From positions 868,001-932,000 of the forward strand of contig CAIKMD010000002.1 of the NCBI GenBank assembly GCA_903828515.1: a stretch of 64,000 nucleotides of DNA, read 5' to 3'. Source of the DNA: an uncultured Rhodospirillales bacterium (GTDB taxonomy: Bacteria; Pseudomonadota; Alphaproteobacteria; ATCC43930; CGMCC-115725). The notes beneath the pieces are model-generated. The model saw only the letters and a list, made by a program, of their open reading frames with translations, did no database searches and had not been told where the DNA came from. This document shows positions 1-8,115 of the stretch, piece after piece. The position numbers and the translations under genes are program-made. The number at the start of each line of letters is the position of its first letter. The first letter of the stretch is position 1.

Positions 1-1064
1 ATCGCGGTCGTCGCGCGGCCGGTGAGGGCGGGCGGAAAATGTTTCGACAGGATCGGATAGCAGAGCGTCGTCATGTTCGAGAGCAGGCCGAGCCCGAGGA
101 TCACGATCCAATGTCCCGCGCCCGACGGCCACATCAGCGGCGTCTGCGACAGGATCGACAGAGCGGAACCGATGAGAACGACACGGATCAGCGGCACGTT
201 GCGCCGGTTGAGTTCGGTCGCCACCACCCCGACGAGGAAATAGCTGCAGATCTGCAGCACGCTCATCACCAGAAGACTGCTTGCCACGTCGTCCGGCGCG
301 AGCTGCACGACGTCATGCAGCCAGGGGCCGGCCCATAGGCTTTGCAAAGCCATGGTGGTTCCTACCGAAGTCAGATACATCGGCGCGAAGCGCCAGAACA
401 ACCGATCGCGAAAGATCGTGGCGACGCCTTCGAGCTGACTTTTCAGCGTCAGCGTGGCCTGACGTTCCTTCTCGGGGACGACCCAGAGGAACAGGCCGCC
501 GGCGATCACGCTGATCGCCGCGACGCCGAGCAGGATATGATGCCAGTCGACGTAATCGAGGATGAACTGTGTGGGCTCGGTCGCGACCAGTGAGCCGGTC
601 GCGCCCAGGGCCATGACGAAGCCGTTGAAGAGCGGCCAGCGCGCGGTCGGAAACCAGAGGGTCACCGCCATCAGCCCGGTCATCAGCCCGCCGGCGGCGC
701 CCAGTCCCATGACGGCACGGCCGGCGAGCAGCACCGGCCAGCTCTCGCCGAGCGCGAACATCGTCGCGCCGATGCCGGCGATCATGATAAGGAAGGCTTG
801 GACCCGGCGCGGACCGAACCGATCCATCAGCAAGCCGAGCGGCGCCTGAAACAGGGCCGATACGAGGAAATAGACGGAGACGAGCAGGCCGAGCTCGGCA
901 GCGGTGAGGCTGAGGTCGCTGATGAAGTGGGGCGCCAATACCGCGTTGACGGTACGGTAGTAGTTGCACAACGCGAAGAGCAGCGCGAAGGGCACCAGAA
1001 CGGTCAGCACCAGCCGGCGGGGCGATCGGGTCGCGCCCTCGGTCGTCTGGTCCCGATCGGTCAC
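1..1064 (-). CDS. MFS transporter, C-terminus cut by window edge
   Basis: The translated frame has no stop from a GTG at 1064 down to base 1, about 354 residues without the C-terminus. After a short polar N-terminus (VTDRDQTTEGA) it shows regularly spaced hydrophobic helices typical of a 12-helix major facilitator. The loop after helix 2 reads LLMDRFGPRR, the family's motif A region. A glycine-rich helix (VMGLGAAGGLMTGL) follows. The GTG overlaps the stop of the upstream ferritin-like gene as GTGA, so the two are probably translated together. The substrate cannot be told from sequence. Membrane protein; the family call is secure and the role is unknown. Confidence 0.8.
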   Translation of the reverse strand, partial: MTDRDQTTEGATRSPRRLVLTVLVPFALLFALCNYYRTVNAVLAPHFISDLSLTAAELGLLVSVYFLVSALFQAPLGLLMDRFGPRRVQAFLIMIAGIGATMFALGESWPVLLAGRAVMGLGAAGGLMTGLMAVTLWFPTARWPLFNGFVMALGATGSLVATEPTQFILDYVDWHHILLGVAAISVIAGGLFLWVVPEKERQATLTLKSQLEGVATIFRDRLFWRFAPMYLTSVGTTMALQSLWAGPWLHDVVQLAPDDVASSLLVMSVLQICSYFLVGVVATELNRRNVPLIRVVLIGSALSILSQTPLMWPSGAGHWIVILGLGLLSNMTTLCYPILSKHFPPALTGRATTA

Positions 1065-1897
1065 CGCGAAAACAGGAAACGCGTCGTGTATTCGAGCGCC
1101 GGCTGCGCGACCCGGCCCACCGATGCGCTCAGGCCAAGCGGCTTGAGGATCATCTTGCAGGCCATCACATAGGGAAACGAGTGTTGACCGATGCGGCGAA
1201 AGCTCGCGCGGAACTTGTCGTAGTCCGCCTGGGTATAAGGCGCGCCGGGATTGGCGACCATGAAGACGTGCTTCGAGGCGACATAGGCGTCCTCGGCCTT
1301 CACCCCCGCGCCGCGAGTCCATAACGTGCGCAGCACGGCGAACTTGCTCGGCCGGTCGTATTCGCGATAGCGCAGGAAGAAATGATAGAAGTGCTTGTAG
1401 TGACGCACTTCGTCTTCGCTGATATTCGCCATGATCTGTTTCAACACCGGCTCGGGCGCGGCATCGGACAGCATGCGATAGAACGCCGACGTTCCGGTCT
1501 CGACCACGCAGCGCGCCACCATTTCGAGCGCGCGGGTCTCGGCAAGACCCTCCATCACGGCGAAGCGCGAATACTCTTCGTAAAAGCCGCGATAGGCGCG
1601 GTCCCAATCGAAATCGGGCCACACCACCTGCACATAGCGCTTCAACGCCGCGCCGTGCTGAACCTCCTCGCGTTCCCAATAATTGGCGAGCCAATCCTCG
1701 ATCTCGGCATCGCCCTCGTAAAACTCGAGCAGGTTGTGCGTATAGAGATCGGAGGTGATCTCGATGAATGACGCCGCGCAGATGATATTGAAGAGTTCAG
1801 TCTTGTCCTGAATCAGCGTGCTGTCGATCTGGTCGTAGGGAATTTCGTCCATCGACCAGTTCGCGCCGCCGACCCGGCTGGTTGTTGTTTTCGTCAT
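1061..1897 (-). CDS. Ferritin-like di-iron protein of unknown function
   Basis: 278 residues. Two helical segments carry ExxH-type motifs, EEVQH near residue 80 and EDEVRHY near residue 165, each preceded by helices with further acidic residues. This is the layout of ferritin-like carboxylate di-iron proteins. Family knowledge suggests an oxidase, oxygenase or hydrolase activity rather than iron storage, but I do not recognise the subfamily. I chose the ATG at 1897 (MTKTTTSR) because GAGGCGG lies just upstream; an in-frame start at 1981 lacks such support. The gene is coupled by a 4-base overlap to the MFS permease, which suggests shared function, for example modification and export of one compound. 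Confidence 0.65.
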   Translation of the reverse strand: MTKTTTSRVGGANWSMDEIPYDQIDSTLIQDKTELFNIICAASFIEITSDLYTHNLLEFYEGDAEIEDWLANYWEREEVQHGAALKRYVQVVWPDFDWDRAYRGFYEEYSRFAVMEGLAETRALEMVARCVVETGTSAFYRMLSDAAPEPVLKQIMANISEDEVRHYKHFYHFFLRYREYDRPSKFAVLRTLWTRGAGVKAEDAYVASKHVFMVANPGAPYTQADYDKFRASFRRIGQHSFPYVMACKMILKPLGLSASVGRVAQPALEYTTRFLFSR

Positions 1898-2042
1898 CGG
1901 TTCCGCCTCTTTCCCCGAATCATCAAGGCCTGGAAAGGTGCCCACATTATAAGCGATCGCCGACAAAAGTCTGCCCTGCAAAACGCTTGCGGGATATGCC
2001 GGGTATGCCCACCATGCGCGGGACGCATCGCGGAATGGGTCG

Positions 2043-2375
2043 ATGGCACCTCGGATCGTTTCCTACGCCGAATTCTGGCCGTATTACCTTCGCGAACATT
2101 CTCGCCCCGCTACGCGTGCCGTGCACTATCTCGGCACCACCCTCGTCCTTCTTTGTGGCATTGCCGTGATGGTGACGGGCGCGCTTTGGCTGGTCGGGGT
2201 GATGGTTGTCGTCGGCTACGCGCCCGCCTGGTTCGGCCACGCCGCGCTGCAAAAAAACCGGCCCGCGACGTTCCGCTATCCGCTGTGGTCGCTGATCAGC
2301 GATTTCCGGATGTACGGCGCCTGGATCACTGGCCGGCTTGGCGCGGAACTCGGGAAGGCCGGTGTCGACACGTAA
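2043..2375 (+). CDS. DUF962/Mpo1-like membrane protein
   Basis: 110 residues. The family pattern is plain: FWPYYLREH at the N-terminus, then HYLGTT, two hydrophobic helices, WFGHAALQKNRPATF and YPLWSLISDFRMY. DUF962 proteins are small membrane proteins related to yeast Mpo1, a non-haem iron dioxygenase acting on 2-hydroxy fatty acids. The conserved histidines (REH, HYLG, GHA) are consistent with that, but activity in bacteria is not established for this protein. It stands alone on its strand, divergent from the ferritin-like gene, and ends at a strong hairpin. Confidence 0.8.
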   Translation: MAPRIVSYAEFWPYYLREHSRPATRAVHYLGTTLVLLCGIAVMVTGALWLVGVMVVVGYAPAWFGHAALQKNRPATFRYPLWSLISDFRMYGAWITGRLGAELGKAGVDT

Positions 2376-2401
2376 AGGGCCGGCCCTACCGGGCCGGCCC
2401 T
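2376..2401. terminator. Perfect 11-bp hairpin, probable bidirectional terminator
   Basis: AGGGCCGGCCC at 2376-2386 pairs exactly with GGGCCGGCCCT at 2391-2401 around a TACC loop. It begins right after the DUF962 stop codon and lies between two convergent genes. There is no T-run on either side, so it may act with Rho or simply as an mRNA-end structure. Confidence 0.6.
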
Positions 2402-2438
2402 CCGCCGTTCGATAAGGTACTTTGCCTCGGGTTCCGGC

Positions 2439-2933
2439 TTAGTGATCCGCCTGCGGTATCGCCGGCGTGCAGGTGCCCTTGCCTTCGATACAGTTCTGCT
2501 TGTTGTCTTCCGGGGGCTTCGCCGCGGTCTGCGGCGACATCGAGCTCGATTGACCGTTCTTGCTCAAATTGCCGCCGCTCGCGAGCTGTTGCGCATTGAG
2601 CTGTTCGGTCTGCGCGCGCTCGGCCTGGTCCTGCTTCGAGCCAGTGATGACCTTGGCATCGTTGCTCTTGGCCATTTTCGCCTTGTCGATTTTGGCATCG
2701 GCCTTCGCATCGACCTTGGCGGGTTTGCCGACGGCGTTATTCATCGCACCCTGCTGGACGGGCTTCTGAATCCCCGCCTGGCCTTGCATGTCTTGGCCCT
2801 GCATGCCCGGGCTCGACATGCTGGAGGATTGGTTGGCCGAATTGAGGTTGGTCGGGGCGCTGGTCCCCGGGTCTGCGAAAGCGGCGGTCGCCGAAGCGAG
2901 GGCGATGACCGCCACAGCGGTAAGCAACTTCAT
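2439..2933 (-). CDS. Secreted low-complexity protein, function unknown
   Basis: 164 residues with a clear signal peptide (MKLLTAVAVIALASATAAFA, cut after AFA). The mature part is rich in Q, N, S, M, K and A. It has a methionine/glutamine stretch (SSPGMQGQDMQGQAG), a K/A/D repeat-like stretch (KVDAKADAKIDKAKMAK) and two cysteines near the C-terminus (NCIEGKGTC) that may form a disulphide. No domain is recognised. It is probably periplasmic and partly disordered. The start has GGGAG ten bases upstream. It converges on the DUF962 gene across the hairpin. Confidence 0.6.
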   Translation of the reverse strand: MKLLTAVAVIALASATAAFADPGTSAPTNLNSANQSSSMSSPGMQGQDMQGQAGIQKPVQQGAMNNAVGKPAKVDAKADAKIDKAKMAKSNDAKVITGSKQDQAERAQTEQLNAQQLASGGNLSKNGQSSSMSPQTAAKPPEDNKQNCIEGKGTCTPAIPQADH

Positions 2934-3035
2934 GGCGTTCTCCCGAACAGAAAAGGCGCGCCGATCGCGCCGACAAAGTATTAACCGTTGGGAGAAAGCT
3001 TGGTTCCCCGCGAAACGCGGATCGTGACGGGTCGG

Positions 3036-3194
3036 TTAGAGCGCGGTCGAAACGCTCGTGAAGGTGGATTTGAGGTTGGTGCCAACCGTGCGGACGGTGG
3101 TGATCACGACGACGGCGATCAGCGCGGCAATGAGGCCATACTCGATTGCCGTGGCGCCGGATTCGTCTTTCATCAGTTTCGCGAGGGTTCGCAT
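3036..3194 (-). CDS. Flp/Fap-type pilin subunit
   Basis: A 52-residue ORF translated from the - strand. It begins MRTLAKLMKDESGATAIEYG and continues with a hydrophobic helix LIAALIAVVVITTV. The GATAIEYGLIAA core is the signature of Flp prepilins, in which the prepilin peptidase cuts after the glycine and Glu/Tyr follow at positions 5 and 6 of the mature protein. GGGAGT lies about 8 bases before the ATG. Flp pilins are assembled by Tad machinery for surface adhesion. No cpaA/tadV peptidase or other tad genes are within the window, so assembly must come from elsewhere or this is a solitary pilin. The gene is short but the family match is strong. Confidence 0.85.
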   Translation of the reverse strand: MRTLAKLMKDESGATAIEYGLIAALIAVVVITTVRTVGTNLKSTFTSVSTAL

Positions 3195-3553
3195 TCCGTG
3201 ACTCCCTTCCACTTACGTCGTTGGGTTTTACGCCCCACGTCTAAAGACCTCGTAACTTTTGCCGTCAATTTTAGCCAAATCCGGTCAAATCATGGGCAGA
3301 AACGCTTGGTTTGGCCTCAAGAAACAGGACGATTTCGGTTGCTGGTCGCTAAGTGATAGGAATTATCGCGAAAATCTCCGAACTCCTGCCAATTTTTCAT
3401 CGATATTGCCGTAGAGGTCGCTTATTCCGAGAAGATTGCGCGAGTTTCGATGAGAATCAGGGAATGGGACCCTGCCGAACGGCCGAAAGTACGCCGGCTT
3501 TCCCCGCCGGGTGCGCCCGCCTATAGTTGCGTCGGAACAAGAGGAAAGCGCGT
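3195..3553. other. Intergenic region, no gene seen
   Basis: 359 bases between the divergent flp pilin and the next + strand gene. It is more AT-rich than its surroundings and has stops in all frames at short spacing. It presumably holds both promoters, but I cannot point to a convincing -35/-10 pair. A CCGGC/GCCGG stem of 5 bp near 3494-3510 is too weak to call. Confidence 0.4.
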
Positions 3554-3898
3554 ATGGCGACGTCGGATGAACGCCAGGCCAAGATCAATGGCCTGGTCGC
3601 CGAACTGACCACGATCTTCAACGAGACGCTGGCGAGCGGAAAGCTCGACGACGTGCCGGATGATTCGCTGGGCCAGCTTTTCGCCAGCACGCTGCGCGCC
3701 TATTCGGCGAAGATCGAGAGTGGCGAATTCCCGCGCGCTTTTGCGCGCAACAGCGGCATCACCGCGACCGACGCGATGATCGGCTGCACCGCGCTGCTGC
3801 AGGCCGCCGATCTGAAAATCTTCGACCTCGGACATTGGCAGTCGATGGAAACCATCGGCAAACGTCCGCTCGAGGACATACCCGAAGACGAAGAATAA
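3554..3898 (+). CDS. Small soluble hypothetical protein
   Basis: 114 residues, acidic, no signal peptide or membrane helix. Start at the ATG with GAGGAAAG 7 bases upstream; an upstream in-frame ATG at 3527 (MRRNKRKAR) has no ribosome site. It is helical and amphipathic (ELTTIFNETLASGKL) and ends EDIPEDEE. I do not recognise a family. It lies 20 bases ahead of the DUF4337 gene and may be cotranscribed with it. Confidence 0.6.
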   Translation: MATSDERQAKINGLVAELTTIFNETLASGKLDDVPDDSLGQLFASTLRAYSAKIESGEFPRAFARNSGITATDAMIGCTALLQAADLKIFDLGHWQSMETIGKRPLEDIPEDEE

Positions 3899-3918
3899 TT
3901 AAGAGACGCCGGGTTCGC

Positions 3919-4533
3919 ATGGCCGACGAGACGCCGAAAAAATCCATCATCAAGGACGTCAAGGCCGCGGTGGTAAAGCTCGCCACCCACGACGGCGACC
4001 ACGAACCGCCGCCGCCCTGGATCAACTACGTCGCGATGCTGACCGGCGTACTCGCCGGGCTCGCCGGATTTCTCACCGTGCGCTCGACCACGCTGACCAA
4101 CACGGCGATCTACGAGAGCAATCAGGCCATTCTCGCGCAGGCGCAATCATCCGATGCCTGGGCCGAATATCAGGCCGACAGCATCAAGGCCCGCATCGTC
4201 GAGACTCAGTTGCTGGTTGCCGGCGGCACAATCAATCCCGACGATCGCGCCAAGCTCGAAGCCGGCGCGCAGGACCTGCGCACCCGTCAGCCGAAGATTC
4301 AGCAGGAAGCCCAGGCCAAGGCCGCCGAACGCGACGCGCATCTGGAGCAGGGCCAGAGTCAGTTACAGACCCGCGACCTGATCAGCTACGCCAATCTCGC
4401 GGTTCAGCTCGGCATTGCCCTGGCGTCTGTCGCCGCCATCGTCCGCTTGCGCCGCGCCTTCGAAGTCGCGGTGGTGGTCGGCGTGACCGGCGTCTTGATC
4501 GCCGCTTATGCGTTGGGGCGTCAGTTCCTCTAG
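3919..4533 (+). CDS. DUF4337 membrane protein
   Basis: 204 residues. It has one hydrophobic helix near residues 38-55 (INYVAMLTGVLAGLAGFLTV). A long charged, Q/A/E-rich central helix follows, containing SSDAWAEYQADSIKARIVETQ. Two C-terminal helices (residues about 153-172 and 178-200) close the protein. The DAWAEYQAKSIK-like segment after the first helix is the hallmark of DUF4337, a family with no known function. The coiled-coil central part probably faces cytoplasm or periplasm. Its last 4 bases overlap the convergent haemoglobin gene. Confidence 0.75.
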   Translation: MADETPKKSIIKDVKAAVVKLATHDGDHEPPPPWINYVAMLTGVLAGLAGFLTVRSTTLTNTAIYESNQAILAQAQSSDAWAEYQADSIKARIVETQLLVAGGTINPDDRAKLEAGAQDLRTRQPKIQQEAQAKAAERDAHLEQGQSQLQTRDLISYANLAVQLGIALASVAAIVRLRRAFEVAVVVGVTGVLIAAYALGRQFL

Positions 4534-4898
4534 ACCGGGCGAAAGAACAGACCGAGAGTCAGGCTTTCGGCGATCCGTTCGGACTTCAGGCGGAAGATCT
4601 CGGCGATTTCCGGCGGGAAGATTTCGTCGGCGGTCTGACCGAACAGCGCCAGCCAGCGCGCGAACATCGGTGCCTCAATCGTTTTGTGGCGGGCATGCGC
4701 CGCCAGCGGATTCCCTTTGTAGCGTCCGGTGGTCAGCATCACCGACGACCAGAAATCGTACATCTTCGCGAGATGTACCGGCCATGAATCGGGGGCAATG
4801 GCGCGCTCGAAGACCGGGCCCAGCACACGATCCCGCCGAACCTTCGTGTAGAACGCATCGACCAGTTGGACGATCTCGGCTTCGCTGATGTCGGACAT
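4530..4898 (-). CDS. Group III truncated haemoglobin
   Basis: 122 residues, the size of TrHb3 proteins. It shows the order typical of the group: an AFYTKVRRD B-helix, VLGPVFE, a MYDFWSSVMLTTGRYKGNP segment and His68 in NPLAAHARH, the likely proximal haem ligand. MFARWLALFGQT follows. Group III globins bind oxygen or NO and are thought to help in NO detoxification or microaerobic respiration; the physiological role here is unknown. It ends convergently on the DUF4337 gene. The gene is single, with no obvious operon partner. Confidence 0.85.
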   Translation of the reverse strand: MSDISEAEIVQLVDAFYTKVRRDRVLGPVFERAIAPDSWPVHLAKMYDFWSSVMLTTGRYKGNPLAAHARHKTIEAPMFARWLALFGQTADEIFPPEIAEIFRLKSERIAESLTLGLFFRPV

Positions 4899-5038
4899 GA
4901 TGAAAAGAATATAAGCATTGTCGGAGACGACGGCCTGCGGCGGAAGCGCCCTCGTCGATTGTGGGGTTATTGCCCTTGTCCCGGCCGGTGTTCGTCACGA
5001 CATACAAAGACAAGAACCGGCGACAACCAGGAGGAACG

Positions 5039-5353
5039 ATGCAAATCACCTTCCGACAAATGTCCCCATCGCCCGCGCTGCGCGACCGCATCCAGGAACG
5101 CATCGACAGACTGGAACATCTTCACGAGCGAATAACCGGAGGTCGCGTCGTGGTTCAGGCGCCGCATCGCCACCATCACAAAGGTGGGCTCTTCTCCGTT
5201 GCCGTCGAAGTTCAGATACCGGGCGCTTCGCTCACCTCGCATCGCAGTCCCGGCCAGCACCATGCGCATGAAGACGTCTATGTCGCCATGCGCGACGCCT
5301 TCGACTCGCTGGAACGCCAACTTCACGACTATTTGCGGCGCAAAACCGCCTAG
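5039..5353 (+). CDS. HPF/RaiA-family ribosome-associated protein
   Basis: 104 residues. MQITFRQMSPSPALRDRIQERIDRL and the later EVQIPG, HAHEDVYVAMRDAFDSLERQL segments match the beta-alpha-beta fold of the sigma-54 modulation/S30EA family. These bind the 30S decoding site and silence or dimerise ribosomes in stationary phase. The domain is short and lacks the C-terminal extension of long HPF. It carries an unusual HRHHHK run in the first loop. GGAGGA sits 6 bases before the ATG at 5039. It is far from rpoN, the usual partner of hpf, so it may be an additional paralogue. Confidence 0.75.
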   Translation: MQITFRQMSPSPALRDRIQERIDRLEHLHERITGGRVVVQAPHRHHHKGGLFSVAVEVQIPGASLTSHRSPGQHHAHEDVYVAMRDAFDSLERQLHDYLRRKTA

Positions 5354-5449
5354 AAGTCGCGTTTTCGTTCTCGCCTCGCCCTGCCGTTCGTGCCAGATTT
5401 ATCGGGCACCCTCCGTCCATCGTGACGAAGCGGGCAGGGGAGGAACGAG

Positions 5450-6415
5450 ATGCGACTCATTCGTGGCGTGTTTCTACACGGGATGGTGGCCGTGGCATTT
5501 GCCGCTAGCGTCGGCGTTGGTGTCGGCCATGCGGACCCATTGCGCGTCGCCAAAGGCGCGAGTACGGCCTTCAGCTTCACCATTCTCGATATCGGCATCG
5601 AGCAAGGCATCTTCAAAAAACACGGGCTCGACATCGAGGCGAGCAGTATCGACGGCGCCGCACGGTTGCATCAGGCGATGGTGTCGAACAGCATCGACAT
5701 CGCCCTGGGCGCCGGCACCGACATCGCCTTCATCGCCAAGGGCTCACCGGAGAAGGGTATCGGCGTCCTCGGCACGACGCCGCTCAACATGGCGCTGGTC
5801 GTGCGGGCCGACGGGCTGATCAAGACGATGGCCGATCTCAAAGGCAAAACCGTCGGCATCACCACGGTCGGCTCGCTGACCGACTGGTTCGCGCGTCAGA
5901 TCAATTACCGCGAGAAATGGACCGGCGACGACGCGGTGAAGATCGCCGCGCTCGGCAGTTTCGACGGTACCAGTTCGGCACTGATCGCCGGCAACATCGA
6001 CGCACTCGCCGGCGGTTACGAAAGCGGCGTCAATCTCGAGACGCAAAATCGCGGCAAGGTGCTGTTCACCTTCGGCGAGTTCGTCAAACCCTTCATCACC
6101 CATGCGATCTATGCGACCAACATCCTGATCGCCAAGGACCCGAATTCGGTCCGCGCGTTCCTCAAGGGCTGGTACGAGACGGTCGGGTTCGTCAAAACCC
6201 ATCGCGAGGACACCATCCGCATCAGCAAGCCGCTCGGCCAATTGCCGAAGGAAGCCGCCGAGAAGATCTATGCGATCGAGATGCCGATGTTCCCGACCGA
6301 CGGGCATTACGACCCGGCGGCGCTCGACGTGGTGGTCCAATCGCTCCTCGACACCAACCAGATCGACGCCAAGCCCGACATTAAGACCTTGATTACAGAG
6401 CAATTTCTGGATTGA
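5450..6415 (+). CDS. ABC transporter substrate-binding protein, NMT1/SsuA-like (orphan)
   Basis: 321 residues with a signal peptide ending GVGHA. The mature protein has the usual order of NitT/TauT binding proteins: FTILDIGIEQGIFKKHGLDIE, then NSIDIALGAG, MADLKGKTVGI and DPNSVRAFLKGWYETVGF. It should bind a small organic ligand in the periplasm for import. The ligand is not predictable. GGGGAGGAACGAG lies just before the ATG. No permease or ATPase gene adjoins it; a 20-bp palindrome follows and the next gene is an oxidoreductase. It is therefore either an orphan feeding a remote transporter or cotranscribed with the glutamate-synthase-like gene. Confidence 0.85.
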   Translation: MRLIRGVFLHGMVAVAFAASVGVGVGHADPLRVAKGASTAFSFTILDIGIEQGIFKKHGLDIEASSIDGAARLHQAMVSNSIDIALGAGTDIAFIAKGSPEKGIGVLGTTPLNMALVVRADGLIKTMADLKGKTVGITTVGSLTDWFARQINYREKWTGDDAVKIAALGSFDGTSSALIAGNIDALAGGYESGVNLETQNRGKVLFTFGEFVKPFITHAIYATNILIAKDPNSVRAFLKGWYETVGFVKTHREDTIRISKPLGQLPKEAAEKIYAIEMPMFPTDGHYDPAALDVVVQSLLDTNQIDAKPDIKTLITEQFLD

Positions 6416-6454
6416 GGTATAAGGCGGCAACCGAACCTTCATGGATCGCGTTTA

Positions 6455-6474
6455 CCCTGCCCGGCCGGGCAGGG
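6455..6474. terminator. Perfect 20-bp palindrome, possible terminator stem
   Basis: CCCTGCCCGGCCGGGCAGGG at 6455-6474 is fully self-complementary. It sits 40 bases after the stop of the substrate-binding protein and 34 before the next ATG. There is no T-run, so its role as terminator is inferred from position only. It could instead be a processing or attenuation structure between two cotranscribed genes. Confidence 0.4.
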
Positions 6475-6508
6475 TCGATCGGCCCTAATTCGGGGGAATA
6501 GGGGAACT

Positions 6509-8113
6509 ATGCGTTACGCCGCCTTCATCATCTGCATCGTCGGCACCATCGTGTCCGCGGCGCTGATCTACTGGTCGGATTGGTTCCTGACCCCGTTCGC
6601 CGTCTTCGGCGTGCTGGCCCTTATCGGCGTGCGCGACATGACGCAGAAGACTCATGCGTTGCGGCGCAACTATCCGATCCTCGCCAATTTCCGCTACATG
6701 CTCGAAACCGTCCGGCCCGAGATCCGGCAATATTTCCTCGAAAGCGATCTCGACGGACGGCCCTTCAACCGCTCCAAGCGCGCGATCGTCTATCAGCGCG
6801 CCAAGAGCGCACTCGACAAGCGGCCCTTCGGCACACAACAGGACGTCTACGAAGGCAACTACGAATGGATCAACCATTCGCTCGCGCCGACGAAATCCGT
6901 CGGCCACGATTTCCGCATGATGGTCGGCGGCGCGCAGTGCCATCAGCCTTATTCGATGTCGATCTTCAACATCTCGGCGATGAGCTTCGGCTCGTTGAGC
7001 GCCAATGCGATCCGCGCGCTCAACAAGGGCGCCATGCTCGGCGGTTTCGCGCACGACACCGGCGAGGGCGGGTTCAGCCGTTATCACCGCGAATTCGGTG
7101 GCGACATCATCTGGGAAATCGGCAGCGGCTATTTCGGTTGCCGCGCCGAGGACGGCACCTTCTCGCCCGAGCGGTTCGTGACCACCGCGCTCGATCCGCA
7201 GATCAAGATGATCGAGATCAAGCTTTCGCAAGGCGCCAAGCCCGGCCATGGCGGCGTGTTGCCGGGCCCGAAGGTCTCGGCCGAGATCGCCGCGGCGCGC
7301 GGCGTGATGCAGGGCATCGATTGCAATTCGCCCGCCGCCCACTCGGCCTTCTCGACGCCGATCGAGATGATGTATTTCATCGCGCAGTTGCGCGAGCTCT
7401 CGGGCGGCAAGCCGGTCGGCTTCAAGCTGTGCATCGGGCATCCCTGGGAATTCATGGCGATCTGCAAGGCGATGCTGGAAACCCGCATCTATGCCGACTT
7501 CATCGTGATCGACGGCAAGGAAGGCGGCACCGGCGCGGCGCCGCTCGAATTCGTCGATCATGTCGGCACGCCGCTGCGCGAGGGCTTGACCTTCGCGCAT
7601 AACTGCCTGGTCGGCGCGGGCCTGCGCGAGCGCATCAAGATCGGCGCGGCGGGTCGTATCATCACGGCTTTCGATATCGCGCGCACCCTCGCGCTCGGCG
7701 CCGATTGGTGCAATGCCGCGCGCGGCTTCATGTTCGCGCTCGGCTGCGTTCAATCGCTATCGTGCCATACCGATCACTGCCCGACCGGCGTAGCAACCCA
7801 GGATCAACTTCGGCAAAAAGCGCTCATCGTGCCCGACAAGGCCGAGCGCGTGTTCCGCTTCCATCAGAACACACTGATGGCTTTGGCCGAACTGGTCGCG
7901 GCCGCGGGCGTCGAACACCCGAACGACATCATGCCCGAACACATTCTGAAGCGGCTGTCGTCGTCGAAGGTCGCCACCTTCGCCGAGGTCTATCCGCGGC
8001 TGACCCACGGCGAATTGCTCACCGGGGCGCGCGATCCGGTCTATGCGCGGCAATGGAGCATGGCCGATGCCGGCTCTTTCGGCATCCATAAGGAATCACG
8101 GCCGGCGGCCTGA
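6509..8113 (+). CDS. FMN-binding glutamate synthase family oxidoreductase, membrane anchored
   Basis: 534 residues. Two hydrophobic helices at residues about 3-20 and 25-42 are followed by a GltB-type FMN/glutamate synthase barrel: FNISAMSFGSLS, HDTGEGG, KPGHGGVLPG, VIDGKEGGTGAAP and IKIGAAGRI. A cysteine cluster CVQSLSCHTDHCPTG resembles the 3Fe-4S ligands of glutamate synthase. The amidotransferase and central domains of GltB are absent, as is usual for this stand-alone family. These proteins are often annotated as glutamate synthase, but ammonia-dependent glutamate formation is unproven for most. GGGGAACT precedes the ATG. No gltD-like partner is adjacent; electrons must come from elsewhere. 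Confidence 0.85.
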   Translation: MRYAAFIICIVGTIVSAALIYWSDWFLTPFAVFGVLALIGVRDMTQKTHALRRNYPILANFRYMLETVRPEIRQYFLESDLDGRPFNRSKRAIVYQRAKSALDKRPFGTQQDVYEGNYEWINHSLAPTKSVGHDFRMMVGGAQCHQPYSMSIFNISAMSFGSLSANAIRALNKGAMLGGFAHDTGEGGFSRYHREFGGDIIWEIGSGYFGCRAEDGTFSPERFVTTALDPQIKMIEIKLSQGAKPGHGGVLPGPKVSAEIAAARGVMQGIDCNSPAAHSAFSTPIEMMYFIAQLRELSGGKPVGFKLCIGHPWEFMAICKAMLETRIYADFIVIDGKEGGTGAAPLEFVDHVGTPLREGLTFAHNCLVGAGLRERIKIGAAGRIITAFDIARTLALGADWCNAARGFMFALGCVQSLSCHTDHCPTGVATQDQLRQKALIVPDKAERVFRFHQNTLMALAELVAAAGVEHPNDIMPEHILKRLSSSKVATFAEVYPRLTHGELLTGARDPVYARQWSMADAGSFGIHKESRPAA

Positions 8114-8115
8114 TC

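Noticed and set aside
313-969. 218-codon - strand frame starting MQLLPYRQRG
   Set aside because: It is the wrong frame of the MFS permease, whose hydrophobic frame is open through the whole stretch.
6485-7753. 422-codon open frame on the - strand
   Set aside because: Antisense to the glutamate-synthase-like gene; composition typical of a shadow frame.
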